Below, in pieces: positions 9,165 through 18,068 of a stretch of 64,000 nt of DNA. Below the pieces are notes generated by a model. It had not been told where the DNA came from. It ran no database searches and was given only the letters and a program-made list of their open reading frames with translations. The first letter of the stretch is position 1. Each line of letters starts with the position of its first letter. Made by a program: the position numbers and the translations under genes. The stretch lies in the NCBI RefSeq assembly GCF_047123815.1, contig NZ_CP138920.1:2418001-2482000 (forward strand), written 5' to 3'. Source of the stretch: Maricaulis sp017643475. Lineage in GTDB: Bacteria; Pseudomonadota; Alphaproteobacteria; Caulobacterales; Maricaulaceae.

Positions 9165-10517
9165 ATGACCAAGAGATATTTCGGTACTGATGGCGTGCGG
9201 GGGCTGACCAACAGCTTCCCGATGACAGCCGAGACCGCGCTGAGATTGGGGCTTGCGGCAGGTCGATGCTTCACCAAGCGGGAAGGCCGGCATCTCGTCG
9301 TGATCGGCAAGGATACCCGCCTGTCCGGATACATGATCGAACCGGCGCTGGTGGCGGGTTTTACGTCGGTCGGGATGGATGTGGTTCTATTCGGCCCCCT
9401 GCCAACGCCCGGTGTCTCGCAGATGACGCTGTCCCTGCGTGCGGATATGGGCGTGATGATCACGGCGTCGCACAATCCCTATCATGACAACGGCATCAAG
9501 CTGTTTGGCCCGGACGGGTTGAAGCTGGATGACGAGGCCGAGATGCGGATCGAACGGCGCATGGAATCGGCCCTGACCGATCCCATGGCGGAGCCACAGG
9601 CGCTGGGGCGGGTGAAGCGGATCGAGGATGCGCAGGCGCGTTATGTGGAACTGGCCAAGGCGACATTCCCGCGCACACGCGGGTTGTCGGGCATGCGTAT
9701 CGTCGTCGATTGCGCGAACGGCGCGGCCTATCAGGTTGCTCCGAAAGTGCTCTATGAACTCGGCGCGGACGTGATCTCGGTCGGCGTTTCGCCCAATGGG
9801 TTCAACGTCAACCAGGAGTGCGGCTCCACAGCGCCGGACCAGATGCGAGCCGCCGTTCTGGAACACCGGGCCCATATCGGTATCGCGCTGGACGGGGATG
9901 GTGATCGTGTCCTTCTGTGTGACGAGAAGGGTGAGACTGTCGATGGCGACCAGATCCTTGCGCTCTTGGCGCGGCACTGGAAACAGGAAGGCGAGCTGGA
10001 TCACCCGGAGATCATCGGCACGGTGATGTCGAACATCGGTCTTGAGCGCTTCCTCGAGCGGGAAGGGCTGCGCCTCCACCGGACGCGGGTCGGGGATCGT
10101 TATGTCGCCGAGCGCATGAAGGAAAGTGCCGCAGCATTGGGCGGGGAACCGTCTGGACATATCCTCACGCCGCGCTTTTGTCCGACCGGCGATGGCCTGA
10201 TCGCTGCGCTGCAGGTCTTGCGGGTTCTGATCGAGAGTGATCGCCCGGCCAGCGAGGTGCTCCAGGCTTTCGACCCTGTCCCGCAATTGCTCGAGAATGT
10301 CCGCGTCGAGAAAGCTGCCGATGTTATGGCGGACAGCACGGTCGAGGCGGCGATCCGGCTGGCTGAAGACGAGCTCGCCGGAGAGGGGCGGGTGCTTGTG
10401 CGACCGTCCGGTACCGAGCCCTTGATCCGGGTCATGGCGGAGGGACCGGCAGGACAGATCCGACCGGTGGTTGACAATATCAAGGCCGCCGTCCTCAAGG
10501 CTGCACAGGCAAACTGA
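9165..10517 (+). CDS. glmM: Phosphoglucosamine mutase, divergent paralogue (GlmM-like 1)
   Basis: Alpha-D-phosphohexomutase, expected to interconvert GlcN-6-P and GlcN-1-P. 450 residues. Phosphoserine loop TASHN with S102, metal loop D243-G-D-G-D-R, and a RPSGTEP phosphate-binding loop near the C-terminus. The sugar-specificity loop reads GGEPSGH (326-332), whereas canonical GlmM and the second copy at 13.6 kb have GGEQSGH. Strong ribosome site (GAGGA) before the ATG. Because a canonical glmM sits 3 kb away beside glmS, this copy may be a backup, or may have shifted specificity within the polysaccharide pathway. Confidence 0.85.
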   Translation: MTKRYFGTDGVRGLTNSFPMTAETALRLGLAAGRCFTKREGRHLVVIGKDTRLSGYMIEPALVAGFTSVGMDVVLFGPLPTPGVSQMTLSLRADMGVMITASHNPYHDNGIKLFGPDGLKLDDEAEMRIERRMESALTDPMAEPQALGRVKRIEDAQARYVELAKATFPRTRGLSGMRIVVDCANGAAYQVAPKVLYELGADVISVGVSPNGFNVNQECGSTAPDQMRAAVLEHRAHIGIALDGDGDRVLLCDEKGETVDGDQILALLARHWKQEGELDHPEIIGTVMSNIGLERFLEREGLRLHRTRVGDRYVAERMKESAAALGGEPSGHILTPRFCPTGDGLIAALQVLRVLIESDRPASEVLQAFDPVPQLLENVRVEKAADVMADSTVEAAIRLAEDELAGEGRVLVRPSGTEPLIRVMAEGPAGQIRPVVDNIKAAVLKAAQAN

Positions 10518-10605
10518 GCTTCAAGCTGTCATTTGGGAAATCAATCCTTGCACGGACCCCATCGAACGGCGATACCGGGCGGGAGAGTGAAGAGGAGCGA
10601 TACCA

Positions 10606-11916
10606 ATGCGCGTCGCAATGATCGGAACCGGTTATGTAGGTCTTGTATCCGGTGCTTGTTTTGCTGATTTCGGACATGATGTGACCTGCGTCGACAAGGA
10701 CGCGTCCAAGGTCGAAACCCTGCAATCCGGTGGTATCCCGATTTACGAGCCAGGCCTGGACCTGCTGGTCCAGCGCAATGTGCGTGAAGGCCGTCTCCAC
10801 TTCACCCAGGACCTGACGGATGCGGTGCGAGAAGCAGACGCTGTCTTCATCGCCGTGGGTACGCCCTCGCGTCGCGGTGACGGTTTTGCTGACCTGTCCT
10901 TTGTCTACGCCGCCGCCAAGGAAATTGCAGAGGTGATGGAGGGCTATACGGTCGTTGTCACCAAGTCGACGGTTCCGGTTGGAACGGGTGACGAGGTCGA
11001 GCGCATCATCCGTGAAACCCGTCCGGATGCTGACTTTGCGGTGGTCTCCAACCCGGAATTCCTGCGCGAAGGCGCGGCGATCGATGACTTCAAGCGCCCG
11101 GATCGCGTGGTGGTGGGTACGGATGAAGAGCGCGCGCGCAATGTCATGCACGAACTCTATCGCCCGCTCTTCCTCAACGAGACGCCGATCGTCTTCACCT
11201 CGCGCCGCACGTCTGAGCTGATCAAATACGCGGCCAACGCCTTCCTCGCACTCAAGATCACTTTCATCAACGAGATGGCAGATCTGTGTGAGAGCGTCGG
11301 CGCAAACGTCCAGGAAGTCGCCCGCGGCGTTGGGCTCGACAATCGTATCGGCGGCAAATTCCTCAATGCCGGCCCGGGTTATGGCGGTTCCTGTTTTCCG
11401 AAGGACACGCTCGCTCTGGTGCGCACGGCACAGGAGTTTGAAAGCCCGGTCCGACTCGTCGAGACGGTCGTTGACGTCAATGACAAGCGCAAACGTGCGA
11501 TGGCCGACAAGGTCATCAAGGCTTGTGACGGAGACGTTTCCGGCAAGACCATTGCTGTGCTGGGCCTGACCTTCAAGCCAAACACGGATGACATGCGCGA
11601 GGCGCCCAGCCTGGAAATCATTCCGGCGCTTCAGGAAGCCGGTGCGCGTATCAAGGCTTTTGATCCGGCCGGCACGGTCGAGGCGGAGCATCACTTCAGC
11701 GATGTTGAGTTCACCTCCGGCCCTTACTTCTGTGTTGAGGATGCGGATGCCCTGGTGATCATCACCGAGTGGAACGAGTTCCGCGCCCTGGACCTGGACC
11801 GTCTGAAAGAGCTGATGAAGGCACCCATCCTGGTCGACCTTCGCAATATCTATCTGCCGGAAGAGATGAGCGCAGCGGGCTTTAAATATTCCAGCATCGG
11901 CCGGCCGGCCGACTAG
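10606..11916 (+). CDS. ugd: UDP-glucose 6-dehydrogenase
   Basis: Oxidises UDP-glucose to UDP-glucuronate with two NAD+. 436 residues with the N-terminal Rossmann motif MIGTGYVGLVSGACFADFGH, STVPVGTG, NPEFLREG, and the catalytic cysteine C263 in GYGGSCFPKDT. The C-terminal UDP-binding domain contains LGLTFKPNTDDMREAPS. It lies 66 bases upstream of the phosphomannomutase gene in the same direction. Its product feeds the 4-epimerase, and probably the polymer acted on by the C5-epimerase-like protein at 27.4 kb. Confidence 0.96.
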   Translation: MRVAMIGTGYVGLVSGACFADFGHDVTCVDKDASKVETLQSGGIPIYEPGLDLLVQRNVREGRLHFTQDLTDAVREADAVFIAVGTPSRRGDGFADLSFVYAAAKEIAEVMEGYTVVVTKSTVPVGTGDEVERIIRETRPDADFAVVSNPEFLREGAAIDDFKRPDRVVVGTDEERARNVMHELYRPLFLNETPIVFTSRRTSELIKYAANAFLALKITFINEMADLCESVGANVQEVARGVGLDNRIGGKFLNAGPGYGGSCFPKDTLALVRTAQEFESPVRLVETVVDVNDKRKRAMADKVIKACDGDVSGKTIAVLGLTFKPNTDDMREAPSLEIIPALQEAGARIKAFDPAGTVEAEHHFSDVEFTSGPYFCVEDADALVIITEWNEFRALDLDRLKELMKAPILVDLRNIYLPEEMSAAGFKYSSIGRPAD

Positions 11917-11982
11917 ACCGCACTACATCACGGGTAAGACAGCTTCACTACAGAACGTGCCGGAAAGGCACCGGAGGGGATT

Positions 11983-13503
11983 ATGAGCCAGAAACCGTTT
12001 GCTGAACTTGCACCCAACTCCTGGGAGTTCGAGAACGAGGCGCTGATCAAGCCCACCGGTTTTCGCGAGTATGATGCCCGCTGGTGGTTTGGCCATCCCG
12101 GTTCCGACAAACCCTCCGAGCTGAACCTTTATGGCGTGCAGGCTCTGGGTCTTGGCCTGGGTACGCTGATCCACGAGCTGGGCGTCGAGCCGAAGATCGT
12201 CGTCGGTCATGATTTCCGCAGCTATTCCCTCTCCGTGAAACAGGCGCTGGAAGTTGGACTGATGGCTTCGGGGATCGAGGTGCATGATATCGGCCTGGCC
12301 CTGTCACCGACGGCCTATTTTGCTCAGTTTGATCTGGATATTCCCTGCGTGGCCATGGTCACCGCGAGCCATAACTCCAATGGCTGGACCGGTGTAAAAA
12401 TGGGCGCGGCGCGCCCGCTGACCTTCGGTCCGGACGAGATGAGCCGCCTCAAGGAAATCGTCCTGGGCGGTAAAGGACAGCATCGTGAGGGCGGCGGTTA
12501 TGTCCGCGAGCAAGGTGTTGCCGAGCGTTTCATCGCCGACGTTGCCGAGGGCGTGGATATCAAGCGACCGCTGAAAGTTGTCGCGGCCTGTGGCAATGGC
12601 ACAGCCGGCGCCTTCGTACCCCAGGCACTGCGTGCGATGGGTGTCGAGGTCATCGAGATGGATTGTGATCTGGACCACACCTTCCCGCGCTACAATCCGA
12701 ACCCGGAAGACATGCAGATGCTGCACGCCATGCGCGATGCTGTTCTCGAGCACGGCGCCGATGTAGGGCTGGGTTTTGATGGTGACGGTGACCGTTGCGG
12801 CGTGATCGACAATGAGGGCGAGGAGATCTTCGCCGACAAGATCGGTTTGATGCTCGCGCGCGATCTCGCGCCGCTTTATCCCGGATCGACCTTTGTCGTG
12901 GACGTGAAATCGACCGGCCTCTTTGCGATTGATCCTGTGCTTGAGGAGCACGGTTGCAAGACGGACTACTTCAAGACGGGACATTCCTACATCAAACGCC
13001 GCTCCAAGGAGCTGGGCGCGCTGGCAGGATTTGAGAAGTCCGGCCATTTCTTCCTGCAGGACCCGATCGGCCGGGGTTATGATGATGGTCTTGTCGCCGC
13101 GCGCGCTGTCCTGCAGATGCTGGACCGCAATCCGGACAAGACGATGGCAGATTTGCGCCGCGCGCTTCCCGTCAGCTTCCAGTCACCGACCATGTCCCCA
13201 GCCTGTGCCGATGAAGTCAAATACGGCGTCATCGACCGTATCGTGGCGGAGTACCAGACCAAGGCCGATCAGGGCGCTACGGTGGCCGGTCGCAAGATCG
13301 CTGCGGTCAATACTGTCAACGGTGTGCGTTTCTCGCTGGAGGATGGCGCGTGGGGCCTGGTACGGGCCTCATCGAATACTCCCAATCTGGTTGTCGTGGT
13401 GGAGAGCCCGAATTCCTCAGACGACGTCAAGGCGATCTTTGATGAGATCGCCCTGACCCTGTCCGGATACGAGGAAGTCGGCGAGTTTGACCAGAAGCTC
13501 TGA
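11983..13503 (+). CDS. Phosphomannomutase/phosphoglucomutase
   Basis: Third alpha-D-phosphohexomutase of the window, 506 residues. Phosphoserine loop TASHN with S129, metal loop D266-G-D-G-D-R, and a specificity loop GFEKSGH (349-355) rather than the GGEMSGH of AlgC-type enzymes. It belongs to the ManB/PMM-PGM group and should make mannose-1-P for ManC and/or glucose-1-P for GalU and RmlA. The sequence GHSYIKRRSKELGALAGFE just before the loop is typical of proteobacterial PMM. Substrate preference cannot be read from the sequence with certainty. Confidence 0.88.
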   Translation: MSQKPFAELAPNSWEFENEALIKPTGFREYDARWWFGHPGSDKPSELNLYGVQALGLGLGTLIHELGVEPKIVVGHDFRSYSLSVKQALEVGLMASGIEVHDIGLALSPTAYFAQFDLDIPCVAMVTASHNSNGWTGVKMGAARPLTFGPDEMSRLKEIVLGGKGQHREGGGYVREQGVAERFIADVAEGVDIKRPLKVVAACGNGTAGAFVPQALRAMGVEVIEMDCDLDHTFPRYNPNPEDMQMLHAMRDAVLEHGADVGLGFDGDGDRCGVIDNEGEEIFADKIGLMLARDLAPLYPGSTFVVDVKSTGLFAIDPVLEEHGCKTDYFKTGHSYIKRRSKELGALAGFEKSGHFFLQDPIGRGYDDGLVAARAVLQMLDRNPDKTMADLRRALPVSFQSPTMSPACADEVKYGVIDRIVAEYQTKADQGATVAGRKIAAVNTVNGVRFSLEDGAWGLVRASSNTPNLVVVVESPNSSDDVKAIFDEIALTLSGYEEVGEFDQKL

Positions 13504-13543
13504 TTTAAACAGATCGACAATACTGGTTTCCAGCGGCGCCAGG

Positions 13544-13563
13544 CCGGCGGATTACTCCGCCGG
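13544..13563. terminator. GC-rich hairpin between convergent genes, loop holds the glmM stop
   Basis: CCGGCGGA (13544-13551) pairs perfectly with TCCGCCGG (13556-13563) around TTAC; the TTA is the stop codon of the minus-strand glmM. No T-tract follows. Same architecture as the hairpin at 3554-3574. Confidence 0.4.
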
Positions 13564-14913
13564 TTCAAGCGCGTGGGCGTAATGCTTGAGCGCATCGACG
13601 ACTTCGGTTGCAGCGTTGATGATCAATGACTCGTTCTCGCCCTCGGTCATGACGCGGACAACCGGTTCAGTGCCAGAGGGTCGCACCACCAGGCGTCCCT
13701 TGCCCTCAAGGCGTTTCTGTACGCCTTCAACTACTGCCTGGACGGCAGCATCATTGAGCGGCATGGCTCCCGTGTAGGGGACGTTCTGCTTGAATTGCGG
13801 GGCCGGCTCGAACATCGAGCACAGCTCGGACACCGGGTGATCATTGCGTACGCACGCCGCCAGGATCTGCAGGGCCGCGATCAAGCCGTCACCGGTGGTC
13901 GAATAATCGGTCAGAACGAGATGGCCGGACTGCTCACCGCCGACCGAGTAACCGCTGCGCCGCATCCGGTCGACAACGTATCGGTCACCGACATTTGTCC
14001 GCGCGAGAGACATGCCCTGGTCCTTGAAAAAGCGGTCCATGGCGAAGTTTGACATGATCGTCGCGACCGCGCCGCCGCCCTTCAGAGTGCCAGCGTCGCG
14101 ATGGTCTTTGGCAATGCGGCAGATCAGCTGATCGCCATCAATAACGCGACCGCGCTCGTCGCACACGATGATGCGGTCGGCATCACCGTCGAGTGCAATA
14201 CCAATATGGGCCCCAGTCTCCAGAACGCGGTTGATCATCGCTTCCGGTGAAGTGGAGCCACAGTTCAGATTGATATTCTGTCCATTTGGGGAAACACCGA
14301 TCGCGTCGACTTCAGCGCCCAGTTCCTGAAGGGCTTGCGGGGCGACCCGATACCCCGCGCCGTTGGCGCAATCGAGCACGATCTTTAGGCCGTCGAGGCT
14401 GAGCTCGCGCGGAAAGGCCGCTTTGGCGGCTTCGACATAGCGACCGCGTGCATCATTGTAGACAGCGACCTGTCCAATCTCGACCGGCGGCACGGCGAGG
14501 ATCGAACCGACATTCTCCATGCGCTTCTCGATTTCCAACTCGACGGCATCAGCAAGCTTGAACCCATCTGGCCCAAAAAGCTTGATGCCGTTGTCAGTGT
14601 AAGCGTTATGGGATGCTGTGATCATCACGCCCAGATCAGCGCGCATGGCGCGTGTGAGCATACCAATCGCAGGTGTGGGCGCTGGCCCCACCGTTCGAAC
14701 ATCCATACCGGCGGATGTGAAACCGGCGATCAGTGAGTATTCGAGCATGTAGCCGGACAGGCGAGTGTCCTTGCCAACTACGACCACATGCCTGTGGTTT
14801 CCACGTCGAAAATATGAACCCGCTGCCTTGCCCAGTAGAAGCGCAACTTCCGGTGTCATCGGGAAAGTATTTGCCCGCCCCCGGATTCCGTCAGTTCCGA
14901 AGTAAGTTTTCAT
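13552..14913 (-). CDS. glmM: Phosphoglucosamine mutase (canonical GlmM)
   Basis: Interconverts GlcN-6-P and GlcN-1-P for UDP-GlcNAc and peptidoglycan. 453 residues with MKTYFGTDGIRG at the N-terminus, phosphoserine loop TASHN (S101), metal loop DGDADR, the canonical GlmM specificity loop GGEQSGH and RPSGTEP near the C-terminus. It diverges from glmS, its pathway partner, across about 170 bases. This copy fits GlmM consensus better than the one at 9.2 kb, so it is likely the housekeeping enzyme. Confidence 0.95.
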   Translation of the reverse strand: MKTYFGTDGIRGRANTFPMTPEVALLLGKAAGSYFRRGNHRHVVVVGKDTRLSGYMLEYSLIAGFTSAGMDVRTVGPAPTPAIGMLTRAMRADLGVMITASHNAYTDNGIKLFGPDGFKLADAVELEIEKRMENVGSILAVPPVEIGQVAVYNDARGRYVEAAKAAFPRELSLDGLKIVLDCANGAGYRVAPQALQELGAEVDAIGVSPNGQNINLNCGSTSPEAMINRVLETGAHIGIALDGDADRIIVCDERGRVIDGDQLICRIAKDHRDAGTLKGGGAVATIMSNFAMDRFFKDQGMSLARTNVGDRYVVDRMRRSGYSVGGEQSGHLVLTDYSTTGDGLIAALQILAACVRNDHPVSELCSMFEPAPQFKQNVPYTGAMPLNDAAVQAVVEGVQKRLEGKGRLVVRPSGTEPVVRVMTEGENESLIINAATEVVDALKHYAHALEPAE

Positions 14914-15084
14914 TCTGAACCATTTGTCGTCGGGTCAGCTCTCAAGTTCGTTCCCGAACAAGACCAATCCGACGTTCCCCCATTGCAAAAAATAGCACTC
15001 AGCCATCAGTTTCTTCTTTACATCCTCCTCAGGAAAACGTCTACAACATCTCTGAGTCAAAGCCCAAAAACAGATAGGTTGAGC

Positions 15085-16905
15085 ATGTGTGGGATTATCG
15101 GAATTGCAGGCACGACTGAGACATCGGAACGTTTGATCGACGGTCTTAAGCGCTTGGAATATAGGGGGTATGACTCCGCCGGTATTGCGGTGCTACAAGA
15201 AGGTGAGCTGCAGCGCAGGCGTGCGCAGGGAAAAATTCGCAACCTGGAGTCTGTTGTCCGCGATGAGCCCTGTGACGGGCCCCTGGGTATCGCGCACACC
15301 CGCTGGGCGACCCATGGAAAGCCCTCAACCTCAAATGCCCACCCGCATGCCTTCGGCGGCGTCGCTATCGTCCATAATGGAATTATCGAGAATTTTCGTG
15401 AACTGCGCGAAGAACTCGCCCAGAAGGGGCACAACTTCGAGAGCGAAACAGATTCTGAAGTCATTGCTCATGTGATTGCCTACTACCTGGGCAAGGGGCT
15501 CGCAATGAAAGAGGCCTTTCGCGAGGCAGTGAATCGCCTGCGTGGCGCTTACGCTGTCGCCGCAATCAGCAAGGATAATCCGGACCAGTTGTATGGCGCC
15601 CGCCGTGGCAGCCCGCTGGTCATTGGCCGCACGGAGACGGAAAGCTTCCTGGGATCAGATGCAATCGCATTGGCTGAATGGACCCGCCGGGTGATCTATC
15701 TCGAAGAAGATGACTGGTGCATGGTCACGCCAACCGAGGTCGAGATATACACCATGGATGGCAAGCGTGTGGAGCGTCCGGAACAGGTCTCCAATGCCAC
15801 ACCGGGATTTGCCGACAAGGGCGAGTACCGCCACTTCATGGAGAAGGAAATCTACGAACAGCCCGACGCTGTTGGTCGTACGCTTTCCAATTACATCGAC
15901 CCGGTGGAGCGTCGTTTCCATTCCGCAAATCTGGATGGCTGGAAGTCGACGAGTCGGCTGCTTGGGTCTGCTTGTGGAACCGCATTTTACGCCGCGGCAA
16001 CATCGAAATATTGGTTCGAGCGTTATGCGCGCTTGCCGGTTGAGGTCGATATCGCGTCGGAATTCCGCTACCGCTCGCCGGTCTTGCTGGACTCTGACCG
16101 TGCCTTCTTTGTCTCCCAGTCCGGTGAGACCGCGGATACCCTGGCCGCGCTGCGCTATTGCAAGGCATCAAACGTGCCGACGGTTGCCGTCGTCAATGTG
16201 CCGGAATCCTCGATTGACCGTGATGCCGACACGACCCTGTTTACCTATGCAGGTACGGAAATCGGTGTGGCATCCACCAAGGCGTTCACGGCACAGCTGA
16301 CGGCCCTGGCCTGTGTTGCTGCGGGTGCTGCGCAAGCACGTGACGAGCTCTCTGCTAACGAGATCGGCGATTTGATCGATGGCCTGCTTGAAGCGCCGCG
16401 AATGCTCAATGAGGCACTGGAGAAAGTGAGTGATGTCGAGGAGATTGCCCGTTCGCTCTCCAAGGCGTCTGATGTGTTGTATCTGGGGCGTGGCCAATTC
16501 TATCCGCTGGCGATGGAAGGGGCTCTGAAGCTCAAGGAAATCAGCTATATCCACGCTGAGGGATATGCCGCAGGCGAATTGAAGCACGGCCCGATCGCGC
16601 TCATCGAAGAGGGCACACCGGTTGTCGTGATCGCACCGTATGACGAGCTGTTCGAAAAGACGATTTCCAATGTCCAGGAAGTCGCTGCTCGTGGTGCCGA
16701 AGTGATCCTGATTACCGACCGCAAGGGGGCCAAGCTGGCCGTGGATGATGCCAGTGCAATAATCGAGATTCCGGAATGCCACCCGGTGATCCAGCCGATT
16801 GTCGCGGCTGTTCCGATCCAGCAGCTGGCCTATTACACCGCGGTTCTCAAGGGCACTGACGTGGATCAGCCTCGCAACCTCGCCAAATCAGTCACGGTCG
16901 AATAG
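15085..16905 (+). CDS. glmS: Glutamine-fructose-6-phosphate aminotransferase (isomerizing)
   Basis: Makes glucosamine-6-phosphate from fructose-6-P and glutamine. I start at the ATG at 15085 because the family needs cysteine directly after the initiator Met as nucleophile (MCGIIGIAG). The frame is open to 14983, but that extension would bury the cysteine. 606 residues: N-terminal glutaminase (HTRWATHGKPS, EHNGIIENF-type motif), then two SIS domains (SQSGETADT, GIGVASTKAFTAQ-type, RGQFYPLAMEGALKLKEISY) and the C-terminal KSVTVE tail. Its end overlaps the convergent glycosyltransferase by 18 bases. It feeds GlmM and then the UDP-GlcNAc-derived sugars made by the wbp genes. Confidence 0.97.
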   Translation: MCGIIGIAGTTETSERLIDGLKRLEYRGYDSAGIAVLQEGELQRRRAQGKIRNLESVVRDEPCDGPLGIAHTRWATHGKPSTSNAHPHAFGGVAIVHNGIIENFRELREELAQKGHNFESETDSEVIAHVIAYYLGKGLAMKEAFREAVNRLRGAYAVAAISKDNPDQLYGARRGSPLVIGRTETESFLGSDAIALAEWTRRVIYLEEDDWCMVTPTEVEIYTMDGKRVERPEQVSNATPGFADKGEYRHFMEKEIYEQPDAVGRTLSNYIDPVERRFHSANLDGWKSTSRLLGSACGTAFYAAATSKYWFERYARLPVEVDIASEFRYRSPVLLDSDRAFFVSQSGETADTLAALRYCKASNVPTVAVVNVPESSIDRDADTTLFTYAGTEIGVASTKAFTAQLTALACVAAGAAQARDELSANEIGDLIDGLLEAPRMLNEALEKVSDVEEIARSLSKASDVLYLGRGQFYPLAMEGALKLKEISYIHAEGYAAGELKHGPIALIEEGTPVVVIAPYDELFEKTISNVQEVAARGAEVILITDRKGAKLAVDDASAIIEIPECHPVIQPIVAAVPIQQLAYYTAVLKGTDVDQPRNLAKSVTVE

Positions 16906-18063
16906 GCCCGCGTCCGGGAAGAGCGTTTGCAGGGCTCGCCCTGCAATCTCTTCTGGCGTGGCTGGAGCGATCTGGTCGTGGACGGCGAGTGTCTCGCCGC
17001 GGGTCAGCGCGCGTAGCCGCTCACCTGCTGTTCGGGTGTCGTCATCGATCTTGCCCAGCCACGCACCGCTGCCAAAGGGAATGACCGGCCGGCCGGAGCT
17101 GCGATACTCGGCCATTTTGCCTGGCGGCACCGCTGAGTTTGGAGCGGCAATCACGGCCAGTGCATCAGCGCCGCGCTGCATGGCCAGCGATTGTTCGAGC
17201 GGTACAGTGCCGTGGATCCTGACCTGGTCGCCCAGTCCGAACCCCTCTACACGGGCTGTCTCATCATCCCGAAGCCGACCGACCAGATTCAGGACCAGCT
17301 GTGGGGTCTCGCGTGCAATGTCCGCGAATATGTCCAGTAGCGGATCGATCCGCACATCGGGATCAGACAGGATGAAACTGCCGGTGTGAACGATGTCGAT
17401 TGTCTCGTCCGGGAAGGCGTGGACCTGTTTTACGGCATGCAGGAAGTGCGGCACGACCGCGTGTAGTGCGTTCGGTTGGAAGCCACGATACTCTTCGGAT
17501 ATCGCTTCATTGACGGCGAATACCGCATCGACCTCGCGCAGGATGCGCGGTGCAATCCGGGTCTCAAGCATCCGGCGAACGGGCTTGCGCCGCTCCGGGC
17601 GGAAAGCACGGATCAGCCAGTGATCACGCGCATCGATCGCCCATTTTGCCGATGGCCAGTGAGCCTTGAGTGGAGCGCCGGAAACATGGATGGATTCCGG
17701 GGGGCTGGTGGTGAAGATCAGGTCTGGTTGAAATGGACAGGTTTCGATGGCAAGGCGCCACGCGCGCTGGACCCAGCGTACATCCGGGTCGGGCCAAAGC
17801 AGCCATTCTCGCGCAATGTCGCGCAGGCCTTTGGTGCGGGGCAGGACGGTGGTCGGGTCCGGATTGGGGTGTTCGACGGCGATTCCGACGACATCGTCAG
17901 GCAGTTCCGGCGCGACGACAAAGACGTCGGCGCCGACGGACTGGAACCCTTTGACCCACATGTAGGGACGCCGCGCTCCGCCGGAAATCGCTGGCGGGAA
18001 GTGGCGAGCGAGAACCAGGACTTTCAGCGAAGTCCCGGTTCCCGGCTCGGTATTTCTGGTCAT
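16888..18063 (-). CDS. Glycosyltransferase, GT4-like
   Basis: 391 residues of GT-B architecture. N-terminal KVLVLARHFPPAISGGARRPY and the DxD-free GT4 layout; a middle strand KWAIDARDHW, then IVHTGSFI opening the C-terminal domain, and APNSAVPPGKMAEYRSSGRPV as the nucleotide-sugar binding region with the E-x-x-x-x-G pattern. Probably a cytosolic-face polysaccharide glycosyltransferase; donor and acceptor unknown. Five bases downstream of the wbpA homologue, hence likely the last gene of the minus-strand wbpB-wbpE-wbpA-GT operon. Confidence 0.8.
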   Translation of the reverse strand: MTRNTEPGTGTSLKVLVLARHFPPAISGGARRPYMWVKGFQSVGADVFVVAPELPDDVVGIAVEHPNPDPTTVLPRTKGLRDIAREWLLWPDPDVRWVQRAWRLAIETCPFQPDLIFTTSPPESIHVSGAPLKAHWPSAKWAIDARDHWLIRAFRPERRKPVRRMLETRIAPRILREVDAVFAVNEAISEEYRGFQPNALHAVVPHFLHAVKQVHAFPDETIDIVHTGSFILSDPDVRIDPLLDIFADIARETPQLVLNLVGRLRDDETARVEGFGLGDQVRIHGTVPLEQSLAMQRGADALAVIAAPNSAVPPGKMAEYRSSGRPVIPFGSGAWLGKIDDDTRTAGERLRALTRGETLAVHDQIAPATPEEIAGRALQTLFPDAGLFDRD

Positions 18064-18068
18064 GCCAA

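Noticed and set aside
9387..11694. Minus-strand frames of 299 and 399 codons opposite glmM and ugd
   Set aside because: Both lie antisense to enzymes with complete catalytic motifs and have His/Arg-rich compositions typical of reverse-strand readings.
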